Source of the DNA: Nostoc sp. CHAB 5824
GTDB taxonomy: Bacteria; Cyanobacteriota; Cyanobacteriia; Cyanobacteriales; Nostocaceae
Assembly (NCBI RefSeq): GCF_020829665.1
Contig: NZ_JAIVFT010000010.1
Location: 1-64,000, forward strand
Direction: 5' to 3'
Length of the DNA stretch: 64,000 nucleotides
Shown: one piece after another, positions 24,971 through 33,827 of the stretch
How the letters are laid out: the number at the start of each line of letters is the position of its first letter
Numbering within the stretch: the first letter of the stretch is position 1
Position numbers and translations under genes: made by a program
Notes under the pieces: generated by a model
Told to the model about the DNA's origin: nothing
The model's input: the letters and a program-made list of their open reading frames with translations, nothing else
Database searches by the model: none

Positions 24971-25071
24971 TTCGTAATTCGTAATGACGCTCGTTCCTCT
25001 CTACGAGACGCTGCGCGAACGCTACCGCTTCTCTACGAGACGCTACGCGAACGCTAACGTAATTCGTAATT
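24965..25071. repeat. Composite of dispersed repeats
   Basis: GTAATTC units flank two copies of CTCTACGAGACGCT(G/A)CGCGAACGCT. These are common short repeats of Nostoc-type genomes, stacked behind the DUF3124 gene. Confidence 0.75.
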
Positions 25072-25171
25072 AAGTTTTTCCTCGTTCCCATACTCTGCAT
25101 GGGAATGCACTCATTGAGTCTCTGGCTTAATGTTTAGCAGGAGGCAGCAGATTTTAATCAATCAGCAAAAG

Positions 25172-25507
25172 CTCAGAGGTTCACTCACGAAGCTCAAAGG
25201 TTCATCGACGAAGCTCAAAGGTTCACTCACGAAGCTCAAAGGTTCACTCACGAAGCTCAAAAGTTCACTCACGAAGCTCAAAGGTTCACTCACGAAGCTC
25301 AAAGGTTCATCGACGAAGCTCAAAAGTTCATCGACGAAGCTCAAAAGTTCATCGACGAAGCTCAAAGGTTCATCGACAAAGCTCAAAGGTTCATCGACGA
25401 AGCTCAAAGGTTCACTCACGAAGCTCAAAGGTTCACTCACGAAGCTCAAAGGTTCACTCACGAAGCTCAAAGGTTCATCGACAAAGCTCAAAGGTTCATC
25501 GACGAAG
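25172..25507. repeat. Array of sixteen 21-bp repeats, intergenic
   Basis: The unit is CTCAAAGGTTCACTCACGAA plus G, with a second subtype carrying ATCGAC in place of CTCACG. All units are 21 bp. Frames are open on both strands (for example LKGSLTK heptads), but there is no domain, ribosome site or conserved neighbour, so it is taken as non-coding. The core TCAAAGG resembles the other 21-bp arrays in this window. Confidence 0.92.
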
Positions 25508-25554
25508 CCCAGACTATCCCCAGTCCACAGTCCATAGTCCCCAATCCCCAGTTC

Positions 25555-27159
25555 CTAATCATCATCTAACTTCAACAATTGTTCATCAAGAGTTTGTATC
25601 CGCCCGCGCACAATTTCTTCTGAGAGAATTCGCTTCCGCATTGCCTCATTGAGCGCTCCTTTTTCTGCTAGCAGTAAACGGCGGCGAATGGCATCAAGTT
25701 TAGTACTGTTGCCACTTTTGCCTTCTAACTCATCAGGACGACGATTATAAAGTTCCCGCAGTGTCTTTTCTGCACCGGCAATTCGTACCTGATAAGCTGA
25801 CCGCATCTCTTCATAAACGGCTTTTGGTAATACACCTGATTTCAACAGACTATCTAATTCATCTTGTGCCGCCTTACCTGTCATCAACTGGGCTTGCAAC
25901 TCTTCAACCTGTTGTTGAACTTCAGAAAATTTAGATAACTTTAAGCGTTTTACCACCCAAGGCAAACTTAAACCCTGTCCCACTAACGAAACCAGCACAC
26001 AGCCAAAGACTATAGCTATCAGGACTTCTCGCCCTGGAAGTGTTGTAGGTAAACTCAATGCCAGAGCCATTGAGAGTGAACCTTTAATGTTGCCTAAAAA
26101 CAGTAAATGTTGCCAGCGCAGCGGAATTGGGCGGTCAATCCAACGAACCACTGCTAGCAATGGATAGACTGTAAGAACTCGCCCGATTTGATAAGCCAAA
26201 ACTGCAAGTAGAATTGCAGGTAAAGTTTTCCAGAGCGTTACCAAGTTTATTTCTACACCAATCAACAGAAAAATAAAGGTGTTGACGGTAAAACTGGCAT
26301 ATTCCCAGAAACTCAACAAGGTGATGCGACTAGAAGCAGAAGTATTGCGAGAAAGCCCAAAATTCCCAAAAATCAATCCAGCGACAACTACGGCCACAGG
26401 GCCTGATACACCGAGAAATTGACCAACCTGAAAAGTTCCTAATGCAACTGCTACTGTTAGCAAAAGACTGCTAAGAGCGTCATCTAAACGGGCGAATACA
26501 GGTATACTCAAGTAGCCCAAGACTAACCCCACAACGCAGCCTCCTAGAGAGATAAATAGCAGTTGTTGGATTCCCTCTATAAATGTGAGTGAGCCTGTTG
26601 AATATACTTGCACGATCAGGTTGAAGGAAACTAGGGCAGCAGCGTCATTGAATAGGGTTTCCCCTTCAACGATAGTGGAAAGCCGGGAGGGCACTGGTAT
26701 CTCCTTAAATACAGCAATCATGGAAACTGTATCAGTGTTTGCCAGAATTACTCCGACAAATAACGCAGGTATCCAACTCAGTCCCAGCCCAAATTTCAAC
26801 AAAACGGCAATAATCGCACTAGAAATCACAGCCCCTGGCCCAGCTAGCAGGGCAATTGGTTTAAAGGTGCTGCGTAAGCGGCTGACATCTGTATTAATAC
26901 CAGCTTCAAAGATCAGAATTGGTAAGAAAAGATTTAAAACAAGGGTTGGATTTAAACCAATCCGACGAGACAATAACTCAGTGATGGGCAAACCTGCTAA
27001 TACTAAACCCGTAACATAAGGGATTCCCAACCGCCGGGACAGCAAAGCTACTCCTGTTGCCAGAACCAAGAGAATAATTGAAACTTTGACTAATTCGGTA
27101 ACATCCACTATTGCGTTTTGGAGAGTTAGTTTGACTTGACTGATAGATTCTCTCCTCAT
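25555..27159 (-). CDS. Na+/H+ antiporter, CPA1 (NhaP) type
   Basis: A 534-residue membrane protein with about twelve segments. Conserved NhaP features are visible: the acidic ILIFEAGINTDVSRL, VILANTDTVSMIAVFKEI, EGETLFNDAAALVSFN (the ND pair of the ion site) and GNIKGSLSMALALSLP. After about residue 420 there is a cytosolic helical tail (VEELQAQLMTGKAAQDELDS, RRRLLLAEKGALNEAMRKRIL). It exchanges Na+ (or K+) for H+. It lies 20 bp downstream of the DUF389 gene, so the two are probably one transcript. The start is uncertain: ATG 27159, or a GTG about 18 codons later. Confidence 0.9.
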   Translation of the reverse strand: MRRESISQVKLTLQNAIVDVTELVKVSIILLVLATGVALLSRRLGIPYVTGLVLAGLPITELLSRRIGLNPTLVLNLFLPILIFEAGINTDVSRLRSTFKPIALLAGPGAVISSAIIAVLLKFGLGLSWIPALFVGVILANTDTVSMIAVFKEIPVPSRLSTIVEGETLFNDAAALVSFNLIVQVYSTGSLTFIEGIQQLLFISLGGCVVGLVLGYLSIPVFARLDDALSSLLLTVAVALGTFQVGQFLGVSGPVAVVVAGLIFGNFGLSRNTSASSRITLLSFWEYASFTVNTFIFLLIGVEINLVTLWKTLPAILLAVLAYQIGRVLTVYPLLAVVRWIDRPIPLRWQHLLFLGNIKGSLSMALALSLPTTLPGREVLIAIVFGCVLVSLVGQGLSLPWVVKRLKLSKFSEVQQQVEELQAQLMTGKAAQDELDSLLKSGVLPKAVYEEMRSAYQVRIAGAEKTLRELYNRRPDELEGKSGNSTKLDAIRRRLLLAEKGALNEAMRKRILSEEIVRGRIQTLDEQLLKLDDD

Positions 27160-27178
27160 TCATGCCAAATTAGCAACT

Positions 27179-28180
27179 TTAGCGTGTGGGTTTGGAACGT
27201 CGAATTTCCTCCACTTGACCAACTTCAAAAATTAGAGTGAATGGTTGCCCCATCTCTCGTTCGATAAATTGTTCTAATAACTCTACTTGGCGAGGTGTGA
27301 CGGGTTCTCTTGCCCGGACACTCAAACGGACTTCTGGGGGATTTGTTAACCAATTGGTATTACTGTTAAGCAACTGCAATCGCCCAAAGGTGACAGTTCG
27401 ATTCAATAATGCTCGTCGTAAGCTGGTTTCTAGTTGCGCTTGTCGTACAAGTCGGGCAAAGCTGACTCCCAAGGGAATTAGCAAGATAGCTGTCAAAGCC
27501 ATAGTCCAAATTAGGGGTTGACGTGCCCGCGCCATTGAAGTGTAACCTGCTACCACGAATGTCACCATACAGGAGAGGGCAATACCTAATAAGTTGGTGA
27601 GATAAAGTAGGGTTGCCCCGAAACTGAGTGACCAATTACCTTGCGCCAAGCCTAAGCCAATGACACAGATGGGCGGCATAAGGGCAACAGCGATCGCAGT
27701 TCCCGCTAAACTACCAGAGATTTTCGTCTCAACTTTCGCGTAGCCACTGATACCTCCAGCAGCTACCGCAATTCCCAAATCTAACAGTGTTGGTCTTGAA
27801 CGAGCCAGCACCTCACTACCGTAACTAGGCAATCCCACTAGCCAGCCCAGAGTAAAGGCGATCGCCACCGCTAACAGTGTGCCCACTACTACAGCGATCA
27901 CCCCTTTGCGAAACAAAGTAATGTCTGCTTGCAAAGCACCAAAAGCTAAACCACGAATCGGCAACATCAGGGGTGCAATAATCATCGCGCCGATAATCAC
28001 GGCCGCACTGTTAGACAATAAACCTAAAGTAGCGATTGCACAGGAGCTAATAATCAAAATTATGTAAGCTGAGTCTGGGGTTGATTCTGCCAGCAAGTCT
28101 GTTTGTAGCTGTTGGAGTTGTTCCGGCTGCGAACCCCGGCGGCGGAAATTTTTAAAGCGGTCTCGAATGTTATTACCCAA
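27179..28180 (-). CDS. DUF389-domain membrane protein
   Basis: A 333-residue protein with the DUF389 membrane core (residues about 35-240): YIILIISSCAIATLGLLSNS, AVIIGAMIIAPLMLPIRG, GISGYAKVETKISGSLAGTA, VALMPPICVIGLG. About seven membrane segments are followed by a soluble C-terminal domain (VRLSVRAREPVTPRQVELLEQ). Function unknown; neighbours are often transporters. The start is TTG at 28180, supported by AGGAGG six bases upstream, a case where the ribosome site decides the start. It is the first gene of a probable operon with the antiporter. Confidence 0.88.
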   Translation of the reverse strand: MGNNIRDRFKNFRRRGSQPEQLQQLQTDLLAESTPDSAYIILIISSCAIATLGLLSNSAAVIIGAMIIAPLMLPIRGLAFGALQADITLFRKGVIAVVVGTLLAVAIAFTLGWLVGLPSYGSEVLARSRPTLLDLGIAVAAGGISGYAKVETKISGSLAGTAIAVALMPPICVIGLGLAQGNWSLSFGATLLYLTNLLGIALSCMVTFVVAGYTSMARARQPLIWTMALTAILLIPLGVSFARLVRQAQLETSLRRALLNRTVTFGRLQLLNSNTNWLTNPPEVRLSVRAREPVTPRQVELLEQFIEREMGQPFTLIFEVGQVEEIRRSKPTR

Positions 28181-28342
28181 GACCTTCCTCCTAAATGCTC
28201 GGTTAAGTGTTAAATCTTTATTCTCTGCTAATTCAAGTCTTACATTGAACAGGTGTCATCTGAAAATAGTCAGATGATCATAAATGCAAAGCTATACCAG
28301 GAATTTACTTATGGTACTAGAATCAGCGATCGCTGAGGAAGT

Positions 28343-28826
28343 TATTACAAATTTTTACCACCGCTGCTGTTTGAAGCCGCATGGAATTTGAAATGGGCAG
28401 AACTGAACGGAATTTAGTGCCAATCTGCCTGTATGCAGTGTTCGGGGTGGTAATTGCGATCGCCACCCCCGCGATCGCTCTCAATCAACTCGTTGGTATT
28501 TCTCTAACTACAGCTTTATTCATCGCAGCCAGTCTATCTGCAACTGACCCTGTTTCTGTCACCGCTTTGTTTCGTGAACTGGGTGTAGATAGTCGTCTTA
28601 CCACCTTAATGGAAGGCGAAAGGGCGAAGGCTTGTTCAATGATGGCATGGCTGTAGTTGCCTTTGGTTTTTTGGTGGCCTTATCTTTGGGAACTGTGGAA
28701 TTGGAGTTCCAGCCAATTTTATTGCAGTTATTTACAGTTGTTGGAATCGGTGTAGCGGTGGGAGCTTTTATCGGGTTTGGTACTATGCTTGAGGATGTTT
28801 TGCAGAATAATCAACAAGAAGGTTGA
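28343..28826 (+). pseudogene. Decayed CPA1-type Na+/H+ antiporter
   Basis: Three frames together give an antiporter fragment: FLPPLLFEAAWNLKWAEL (28352-28405), RNLVPICLYAVFGVVIAIA to TTLMEGE (28408-28620), then LFNDGMAVVAFGFLVALSLG to about 28780. Between the first two, one A appears lost from an AAA codon at 28406-28407. Between the second and third, an 8-bp tandem duplication (GGCGAAAG/GGCGAAGG, about 28615-28630) shifts the frame. The N-terminus is cut by a stop at 28334 and the last two thirds of the protein are missing. It is distinct from the intact antiporter at 25555-27159. Confidence 0.85.
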
Positions 28827-29080
28827 CAAAGAAAAATTTAGAAGTTAGGAGTCAGAATTCAGCTTTGGTTAAACGACTGAGTAGCGAATTGAGGTTATAG
28901 AGCAAGCGTTTGATGTGTGAAAATTCGCGAGTTTAACTTTTCACGAATGATTTAGTATTGTTCTAGTCGTTGGCTATTCCTCAATATGTTTACTAGAATA
29001 CTATTGTTCTGTTAACATCAAACAACGATCGCGTTAATGTTTTTTAAGTCTATCGACATTCAAAAATATCGGTGAGCGCG
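28827..29080. other. Spacer between antiporter pseudogene and GST gene
   Basis: About 250 bp. It has a short repeat of the AGGAGTCAGAATTCAG type near 28847-28862 and otherwise nothing recognisable. Confidence 0.4.
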
Positions 29081-29755
29081 ATGCCAAAAATCGTCCTGCA
29101 TCAATGGGAAGTTTCTCCCTTTTGTAACAAGGTTCGTAAGATTCTCAAACACAAGCATCTTGCCTATTCTGTCGTGAACTATAACGGTCTGCTGGCAGTG
29201 GCAGCCTCACGATTGTCATCTGCGGGAAAGCTTCCTGTAATTGAATACGATGGTGAGAAGATTCAAGACAGCTCGGATATTGCAGAATTTTTGGAAGCCC
29301 GACACCCAGAACATCCACTTTACCCCGCAGACAGCAAAGATTTAGCACAAGTTTATTTATGGGAAGACTGGGCAGATGAATCATTGTACTGGTTTGAAGT
29401 ATATTTTCGCTTCCGCTATCCAGATGCTCTCCAGCTAGCGACCAGCTTACTGTGTAAAGGACGATCAAAGTTTGAGCAAGTAATCTTTGCTCCCCTAGCT
29501 CGCTACACCTACGAAAAACAACTGAATGCTCAAGGAATTGGTCGCATCGACAAGAACCGCGTTGAAAAAAAGTTTTTCACCCATCTAGGCAACCTCGATA
29601 CCATCCTCAGCCAGCAAGATTGGTTGGTGGGAAACCATCAGAGCATAGCGGATCTAGCTGTCGCTGCACAAATAGATGAAATACTTCGCACTAGTCCGCT
29701 CAAAGAGGGAATTTTATCATATTCTCATGTCAAATATTGGTTAGAACGCATCTGA
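29081..29755 (+). CDS. Glutathione S-transferase family protein
   Basis: A 224-residue protein. The N-terminal thioredoxin-like domain is visible (IVLHQWEVSPFCNKVRKIL, with Ser/Cys at the GSH-activating position; AGKLPVIEYDGEKIQDSSDIAEFLE, containing the cis-Pro LPVI and the SxxI glutathione loop). The C-terminal helical domain ends in LVGNHQSIADLAVAAQIDEI, the GST_C signature. It would conjugate or reduce with glutathione in the cytosol; substrate unknown. ATG 29081 starts the conserved strand; a GTG at 29072 is an alternative. It lies in a region of pseudogenes but appears intact. Confidence 0.88.
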   Translation: MPKIVLHQWEVSPFCNKVRKILKHKHLAYSVVNYNGLLAVAASRLSSAGKLPVIEYDGEKIQDSSDIAEFLEARHPEHPLYPADSKDLAQVYLWEDWADESLYWFEVYFRFRYPDALQLATSLLCKGRSKFEQVIFAPLARYTYEKQLNAQGIGRIDKNRVEKKFFTHLGNLDTILSQQDWLVGNHQSIADLAVAAQIDEILRTSPLKEGILSYSHVKYWLERI

Positions 29756-30005
29756 ATTACCTACACTTCTTTTGACGTAATAGGTGTATGCTTCTGGCAA
29801 TTGTAAAAAATGATTTTGTATCCAAAGGTCGGTCAGTCAGTGACCTTGAAATTCATTTGGTCTTGACCATCAAGTATAGACTTAATGCTTTTACTAAGGT
29901 GATATCAGAACAATTGCACATCATCCTTGAGAAACTATTGGTTAAGTGGGATTGCAAACTTATTTAATTCAATGGTGAAGAAATGGTTAGGTGGCAATAA
30001 AGACA

Positions 30006-30134
30006 TAAGCTGTTACGCATTTAATTTGTATATCTACCTGATGACTGATGACTGATGACTAAAAACCCGTCAACAGTCAACAGTCAACAGTTAACGACCA
30101 TCGAGAGTGTTTATATACTTTAGACGCGCATCAG
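30006..30134 (-). repeat. Dispersed ~125-bp promoter-bearing element, copy A
   Basis: Read on the minus strand it runs CTGATGCGCGTCTAAAGTAT ATAAACACTC, then GTTAACTGTTGACTGT repeats, GGGTTTTTAGTCATCAGTCA repeats, and ends at GCGTAACAGCTTAT. The same order occurs at 46212-46332 and 50584-50710. Its CTGATGCGCG end faces the start of the XRE-type gene at 30223. Confidence 0.88.
30091..30119 (+). promoter_or_regulatory. Promoter-like motif in repeat copy A
   Basis: TTAACG at 30091-30096 and TATACT at 30114-30119, spacing 17 bp, pointing to the XRE-family gene whose ATG is at 30223. The same pair and spacing are kept in the two other copies of the element. No transcription data are available. Confidence 0.5.
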
Positions 30135-30222
30135 GTTACAAATGTACGAAGTATGAGTTGCAAGGCTTCTATCCTTTGATGAATAGAATGTCAGCTATAC
30201 CACGTGGTATATTGAGTTGAGA

Positions 30223-30480
30223 ATGCAGTTTGATGATTCGTGCCTTATACCTGCGATCGACCAATCAGAGCTAGCACATCTGGTGCGAGAAACGCGACAA
30301 CGCCTGGAACTCTCGCAAGCCAAGTTTGCTACGAAGTTAGGGGTTTCATTTCAGAGCGTCAATCGCTGGGAGAACGGGCGGACAAAACCCTTACCTGTTG
30401 TGTTGAGGCAGATTGAGCACTTGCTGCATCAGATGGGTGATTCTGGTAAAGATTTGCTCGCCAAATACTTTTGGGAGTGA
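30223..30480 (+). CDS. XRE-family helix-turn-helix regulator
   Basis: An 85-residue protein dominated by an HTH_3 (Cro/CI-like) domain: LVRETRQRLELSQAKFATKLGVSFQSVNRWENGRTKP, where SQAKFATKLGVS and FQSVNRWENG are helices 2 and 3. A short helical tail follows. It should bind DNA as a dimer. ATG 30223 is preferred over a TTG six bases upstream. Fourteen bases after its stop begins the broken sensor-kinase gene, so it was probably the first gene of an operon with that kinase. The promoter-like motif of repeat copy A lies about 100 bp upstream. Confidence 0.85.
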   Translation: MQFDDSCLIPAIDQSELAHLVRETRQRLELSQAKFATKLGVSFQSVNRWENGRTKPLPVVLRQIEHLLHQMGDSGKDLLAKYFWE

Positions 30481-30493
30481 CGACGGAGACTGT

Positions 30494-31999
30494 ATGAGTG
30501 ATAGCCTCCACCGCTATGTCTTTGCAGGCAAGGATTTATCTGTTGCCAGTTCCCAGGCGATCGCTGAAGCGGATGTTCTCATGACAAGCACTAGCAAGCC
30601 GTCCCCCACGGCCGCCCAATTTGGCAGCTGAGAACCATGCACTTCGCACCCTTGCCCAACATCTGATGGACAACCCACAGTCCATGCTTAAAACTTTAGT
30701 TTGCATTGCGCTCGATCTGTGCCGAGCCGATACGGTCGGAGTCAGCCGACTCGAAGCCGAACCCAATAGTGAATCGGCCTTCCGCTGGGTGGCGATCGCA
30801 GGTGCGCTAGAGCAGTTGGAACAAAACACGATACCAGGCAACTTTAGTTCTTGTGGAGCAACTGTCTGTTGTAACCAGCCCTAGCTCTACACCCATCCTG
30901 AACGCTATTTCACCTATTTGTATCATCCGCAGTTTCCGATTGTGGAAAAGTTGTTGATTCCGCTGTGCGTTAACGCTCGTCCCTTGGGCACGCTGTAGAT
31001 TGTATCGCATTCAGAAACTCGTCACTTTGATGCTGAGGATCAGCGGCTAATGATGAGCCTTGGAGGCTTTGCCGCTTCTGCCCTTCACAGTATGCAACAG
31101 TTGCAACAGACGGCAGCAACACCGTTACGTCAAAGCGAGGAGTTGAATCAGCAGATCCTCGACAGTAGCGATGACTGCATCAAGGCGTTGGACTTAGAGG
31201 GGCGAATTCTGTTCATGAGCCGTAGGGGGCAAGCGCTGCTGGGCATCCCGGATATAACACCGTTTCTCAATACGTCCTGGGCTGAGTTCTGGGAAGGAGC
31301 AGCTCAACAAGCGGCAATCGAGGCGATCGCCAGGGCAAGAGCAGGCGAAGTTTGCTCCTTTCAAGGGTATTGTCCAACGTTGAGTGGCGAACCCAAGTGG
31401 TGGGACAGCAAAATCAGTCCCATTCGAGGGGCAGAGGGACACGTTGAACGGCTGTTGTGCATTTCGCGGGACATCACTAAGCGCAGGCAAAGCGAAGACA
31501 AACGCAAACAGGCCCAGGAACGCTTGCGTCATAGCGAGGAGCGTTTATCGGCGATCTTCTCACAAGCAGCAGTGGGGCTTTGCGAAATCTCGCTCGATGG
31601 ACGTTTTCGGCGAGTCAACGATGAGCTATGCAGCATACTGGGGCGATCGCGTGAGGAGATACTGGCAGCAGGCATACCCGATGTCACGAGCAAGCTGGGG
31701 CAAAGGTAATGACCGCAACGACCACTGATGAAGCAATGACAACGCTAATTCGAGCAAAGCCAGATGTGCTACTCAGTGACATCGGGATGCCAGATGTGGA
31801 TGGTTACATGTTGATATAACACGTGAGAGCGTTGCCGCCAGAACAGGGCGGACAAGTGAGAGCGATCGCCCTCACTGCCTACGCCGGGGATTTCAACCAG
31901 CAACAAGCACTACGAGCTGGATTTCAACAGCATGTCTCAAAACCAGTGGAGCCAGAGGTGTTAGTCAGGGCAATTACAAATTTACTCAATCATACCTAG
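30494..31999 (+). pseudogene. Hybrid sensor kinase remnant (GAF-PAS-PAS-[deleted kinase]-receiver)
   Basis: ATG 30494 opens MSDSLHRYVFAGKDLSV. A frameshift at about 30600 moves to the frame reading NLAAENHALRTLAQHLMDNP and a GAF domain (CIALDLCRADTVGVSRLE). In that frame TAG codons stand at 30882 and 30996, the latter probably from a Trp codon in GTLWIVSHSE. PAS domains follow (SSDDCIKALDLEGRILFMSRRG; AIFSQAAVGLCEISLDGRFRRVND). The histidine kinase core is absent, the frame ends near 31709, and a receiver-domain tail (RAKPDVLLSDIGMPDVDGY, AIALTAYAGDFNQQQALRAG, VSKPVEPEVL) resumes with a TAA inside it near 31817. Clearly inactivated. Confidence 0.92.
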
Positions 32000-32230
32000 C
32001 GTTAAACAGAGAGCTTTCCACCGTATGAGTGAGGTAAGCCAATCTAATCTTCCAAGGGGAAAGCGGCGATAGAATTACCCTTTCCCTTTAACCTTTACCC
32101 TTTTCCCCAAAAGTGCAAAACTATTTTTGCAAGAGGTCTATTCAAATGTTACGACACTTTTTTTTGCTCACTCACGCAACAAACACCGAAGGAGAAAAAA
32201 GAATTACGATTGCTGACAACCTTCCGTCGG

Positions 32231-33817
32231 TCAGTTGTTCACCATCAAGTGAGCCACCCGTTCTGCTAAGGCAGCGATGGTCATGGAAGGGTTGCGCCCA
32301 ACAGCTTGAGGTAAAATTGCCCCGTCAGCGACGTAAAGATTTTTGTAGCCGAAGACTTCTCCTTTGTGATCGACAACGCCATCTTCAGATGTTGTCCCCA
32401 TTTTGCATCCTCCAAGGGGATGCACTGTCAACAAACTCCGAAGAACCGACCAGTACAAAGGAATATAAAGTTTACCGCCGTTGGCTTGGGAAAGTTGCTT
32501 TTGCAGGTTGAGAATGGCATCAATTGCAGCCTTTGACCGCTGGATATTCCAGTCAAGTTTTAATTCTGTTTCCCAGGGTTTGAGCCAGTTACGACCGAGA
32601 GAAAGTTGTCCATCGGCTGCATCAACACCGGCACCTAGCCAAACCATAACGTTGCTTAAGGGGTTCTTTTCGTCCAGACCACGCTGCAAGTGGTTGCGTA
32701 AAGCCAGGGCGAATAGGCTGAATTTGCCAGAATTCAGTTTGCTGCTAATGGCATTAAGCAACATATTGGGAAAGCCATCATCTTCAATAATAAAACTTTC
32801 TCCCTCAAAGCTACCGTCAGTAAAATCCATACCTGCGGTAATAGTTGGGCCAATGGACTGCCTAACCTCAACATCTTTGCTGTAGAAATCGGGGGTAAGA
32901 ACGTTAGCGTTGGCACTCCAATTTTTACCGAGTTGCTGACTAATTTTAGGCAAAGTGCGGTACTTATCGCGGCTATTTAATAGCAACTCACTAGAACCAA
33001 GGGAACCAGCAGCGATAACAACTATTTTGCCCCTCTCTTCACCACGAATTAGTTTGCCATCTTCGATGCGGTCAAATATGACACGATAGCCACCTTCTTC
33101 TGGTTGAATATAGCGTACCAAGTGGAGCGATCGCACTTCTGCCCCTTTGTTTTCCCCAGCCGGGATATAGTTCAAATCGAGGGTGTTCTTGGCGTGGACA
33201 TCACACCCCAAATCACAATTACCCAGATGGATACAAGTGCCTTGTTTTTGTCCTTGAGCATTGACAAATTGCCGGGAGTGCTTTTCATTCAATGGATCTT
33301 CCAGTTGGTAGTTCCAGTCTGGATCGAAGGAGATTGCTAGGGGCATACTTTGGAAGCGATCGCTATACCCCACTTTTTGCGCCGCTTGTTGCATCAATTT
33401 CGCCCGTTGAGTATGCTGCCCTGGAGGTATAGGACGTACACCCATCATTTTCCGCACGCGATCGTAGTAAGGTAGTAACTCACTATAAGTAATTTCCGGC
33501 GGCCAACCCTGCTCAAATCGCGTTGGGTTTGCTTCCAAAACCACGCTGGAATAGCACAGAGAACCACCACCAACCCCCGCCCCCTGAGCTACAGCCATCC
33601 CCTTAAAGAAACGTAAATCGAGCCAGCCATTATGTTTTTCCGGCTGGGTGTGTTCATAAATCCAAGCATCTTTGGCTTGACGTGGGTATTGGTCTTTCGT
33701 CCAACGCCGACCGCGTTCCAACACCAAAACCCGCGCTCCAGATTCAGCCAAACGGCAGGTAACTACTGACCCACCAAAGCCGCTACCGATCACGATGACA
33801 TCAAATTGCTGGCTCAT
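32231..33817 (-). CDS. GMC-family FAD-dependent oxidoreductase
   Basis: A 528-residue flavoprotein. The FAD dinucleotide motif GSGFGGSVVTCRLAESG starts at residue 11, followed by LERGRRW. GAGVGGGSLCYSS near 82 and the C-terminal HPLGGCKMG (near 472) plus NLYVADGAILPQAVGRNPSMTIAALAER fit the GMC family and resemble cholesterol-oxidase-like bacterial members. It would oxidise an alcohol. It is the last gene of a leftward operon, 10 bp after the catalase-like gene. A likely role is oxidation of an alcohol made by the upstream cytochromes, which is inference. Confidence 0.88.
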   Translation of the reverse strand: MSQQFDVIVIGSGFGGSVVTCRLAESGARVLVLERGRRWTKDQYPRQAKDAWIYEHTQPEKHNGWLDLRFFKGMAVAQGAGVGGGSLCYSSVVLEANPTRFEQGWPPEITYSELLPYYDRVRKMMGVRPIPPGQHTQRAKLMQQAAQKVGYSDRFQSMPLAISFDPDWNYQLEDPLNEKHSRQFVNAQGQKQGTCIHLGNCDLGCDVHAKNTLDLNYIPAGENKGAEVRSLHLVRYIQPEEGGYRVIFDRIEDGKLIRGEERGKIVVIAAGSLGSSELLLNSRDKYRTLPKISQQLGKNWSANANVLTPDFYSKDVEVRQSIGPTITAGMDFTDGSFEGESFIIEDDGFPNMLLNAISSKLNSGKFSLFALALRNHLQRGLDEKNPLSNVMVWLGAGVDAADGQLSLGRNWLKPWETELKLDWNIQRSKAAIDAILNLQKQLSQANGGKLYIPLYWSVLRSLLTVHPLGGCKMGTTSEDGVVDHKGEVFGYKNLYVADGAILPQAVGRNPSMTIAALAERVAHLMVNN

Positions 33818-33827
33818 ACGATTTACT

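Noticed and set aside
25172..25507. Possible CRISPR array
   Set aside because: Units are directly abutting 21-mers without unique spacers, and there are no cas genes in the window.
25130..25537. Open frames with LKGSLTK or SFVSEPL heptads across the 21-bp array
   Set aside because: Pure repeat translation on both strands without gene context; treated as an intergenic repeat.
32113..32511. 132-codon frame on the plus strand
   Set aside because: Mostly antisense to the GMC oxidoreductase gene, low-quality reading.
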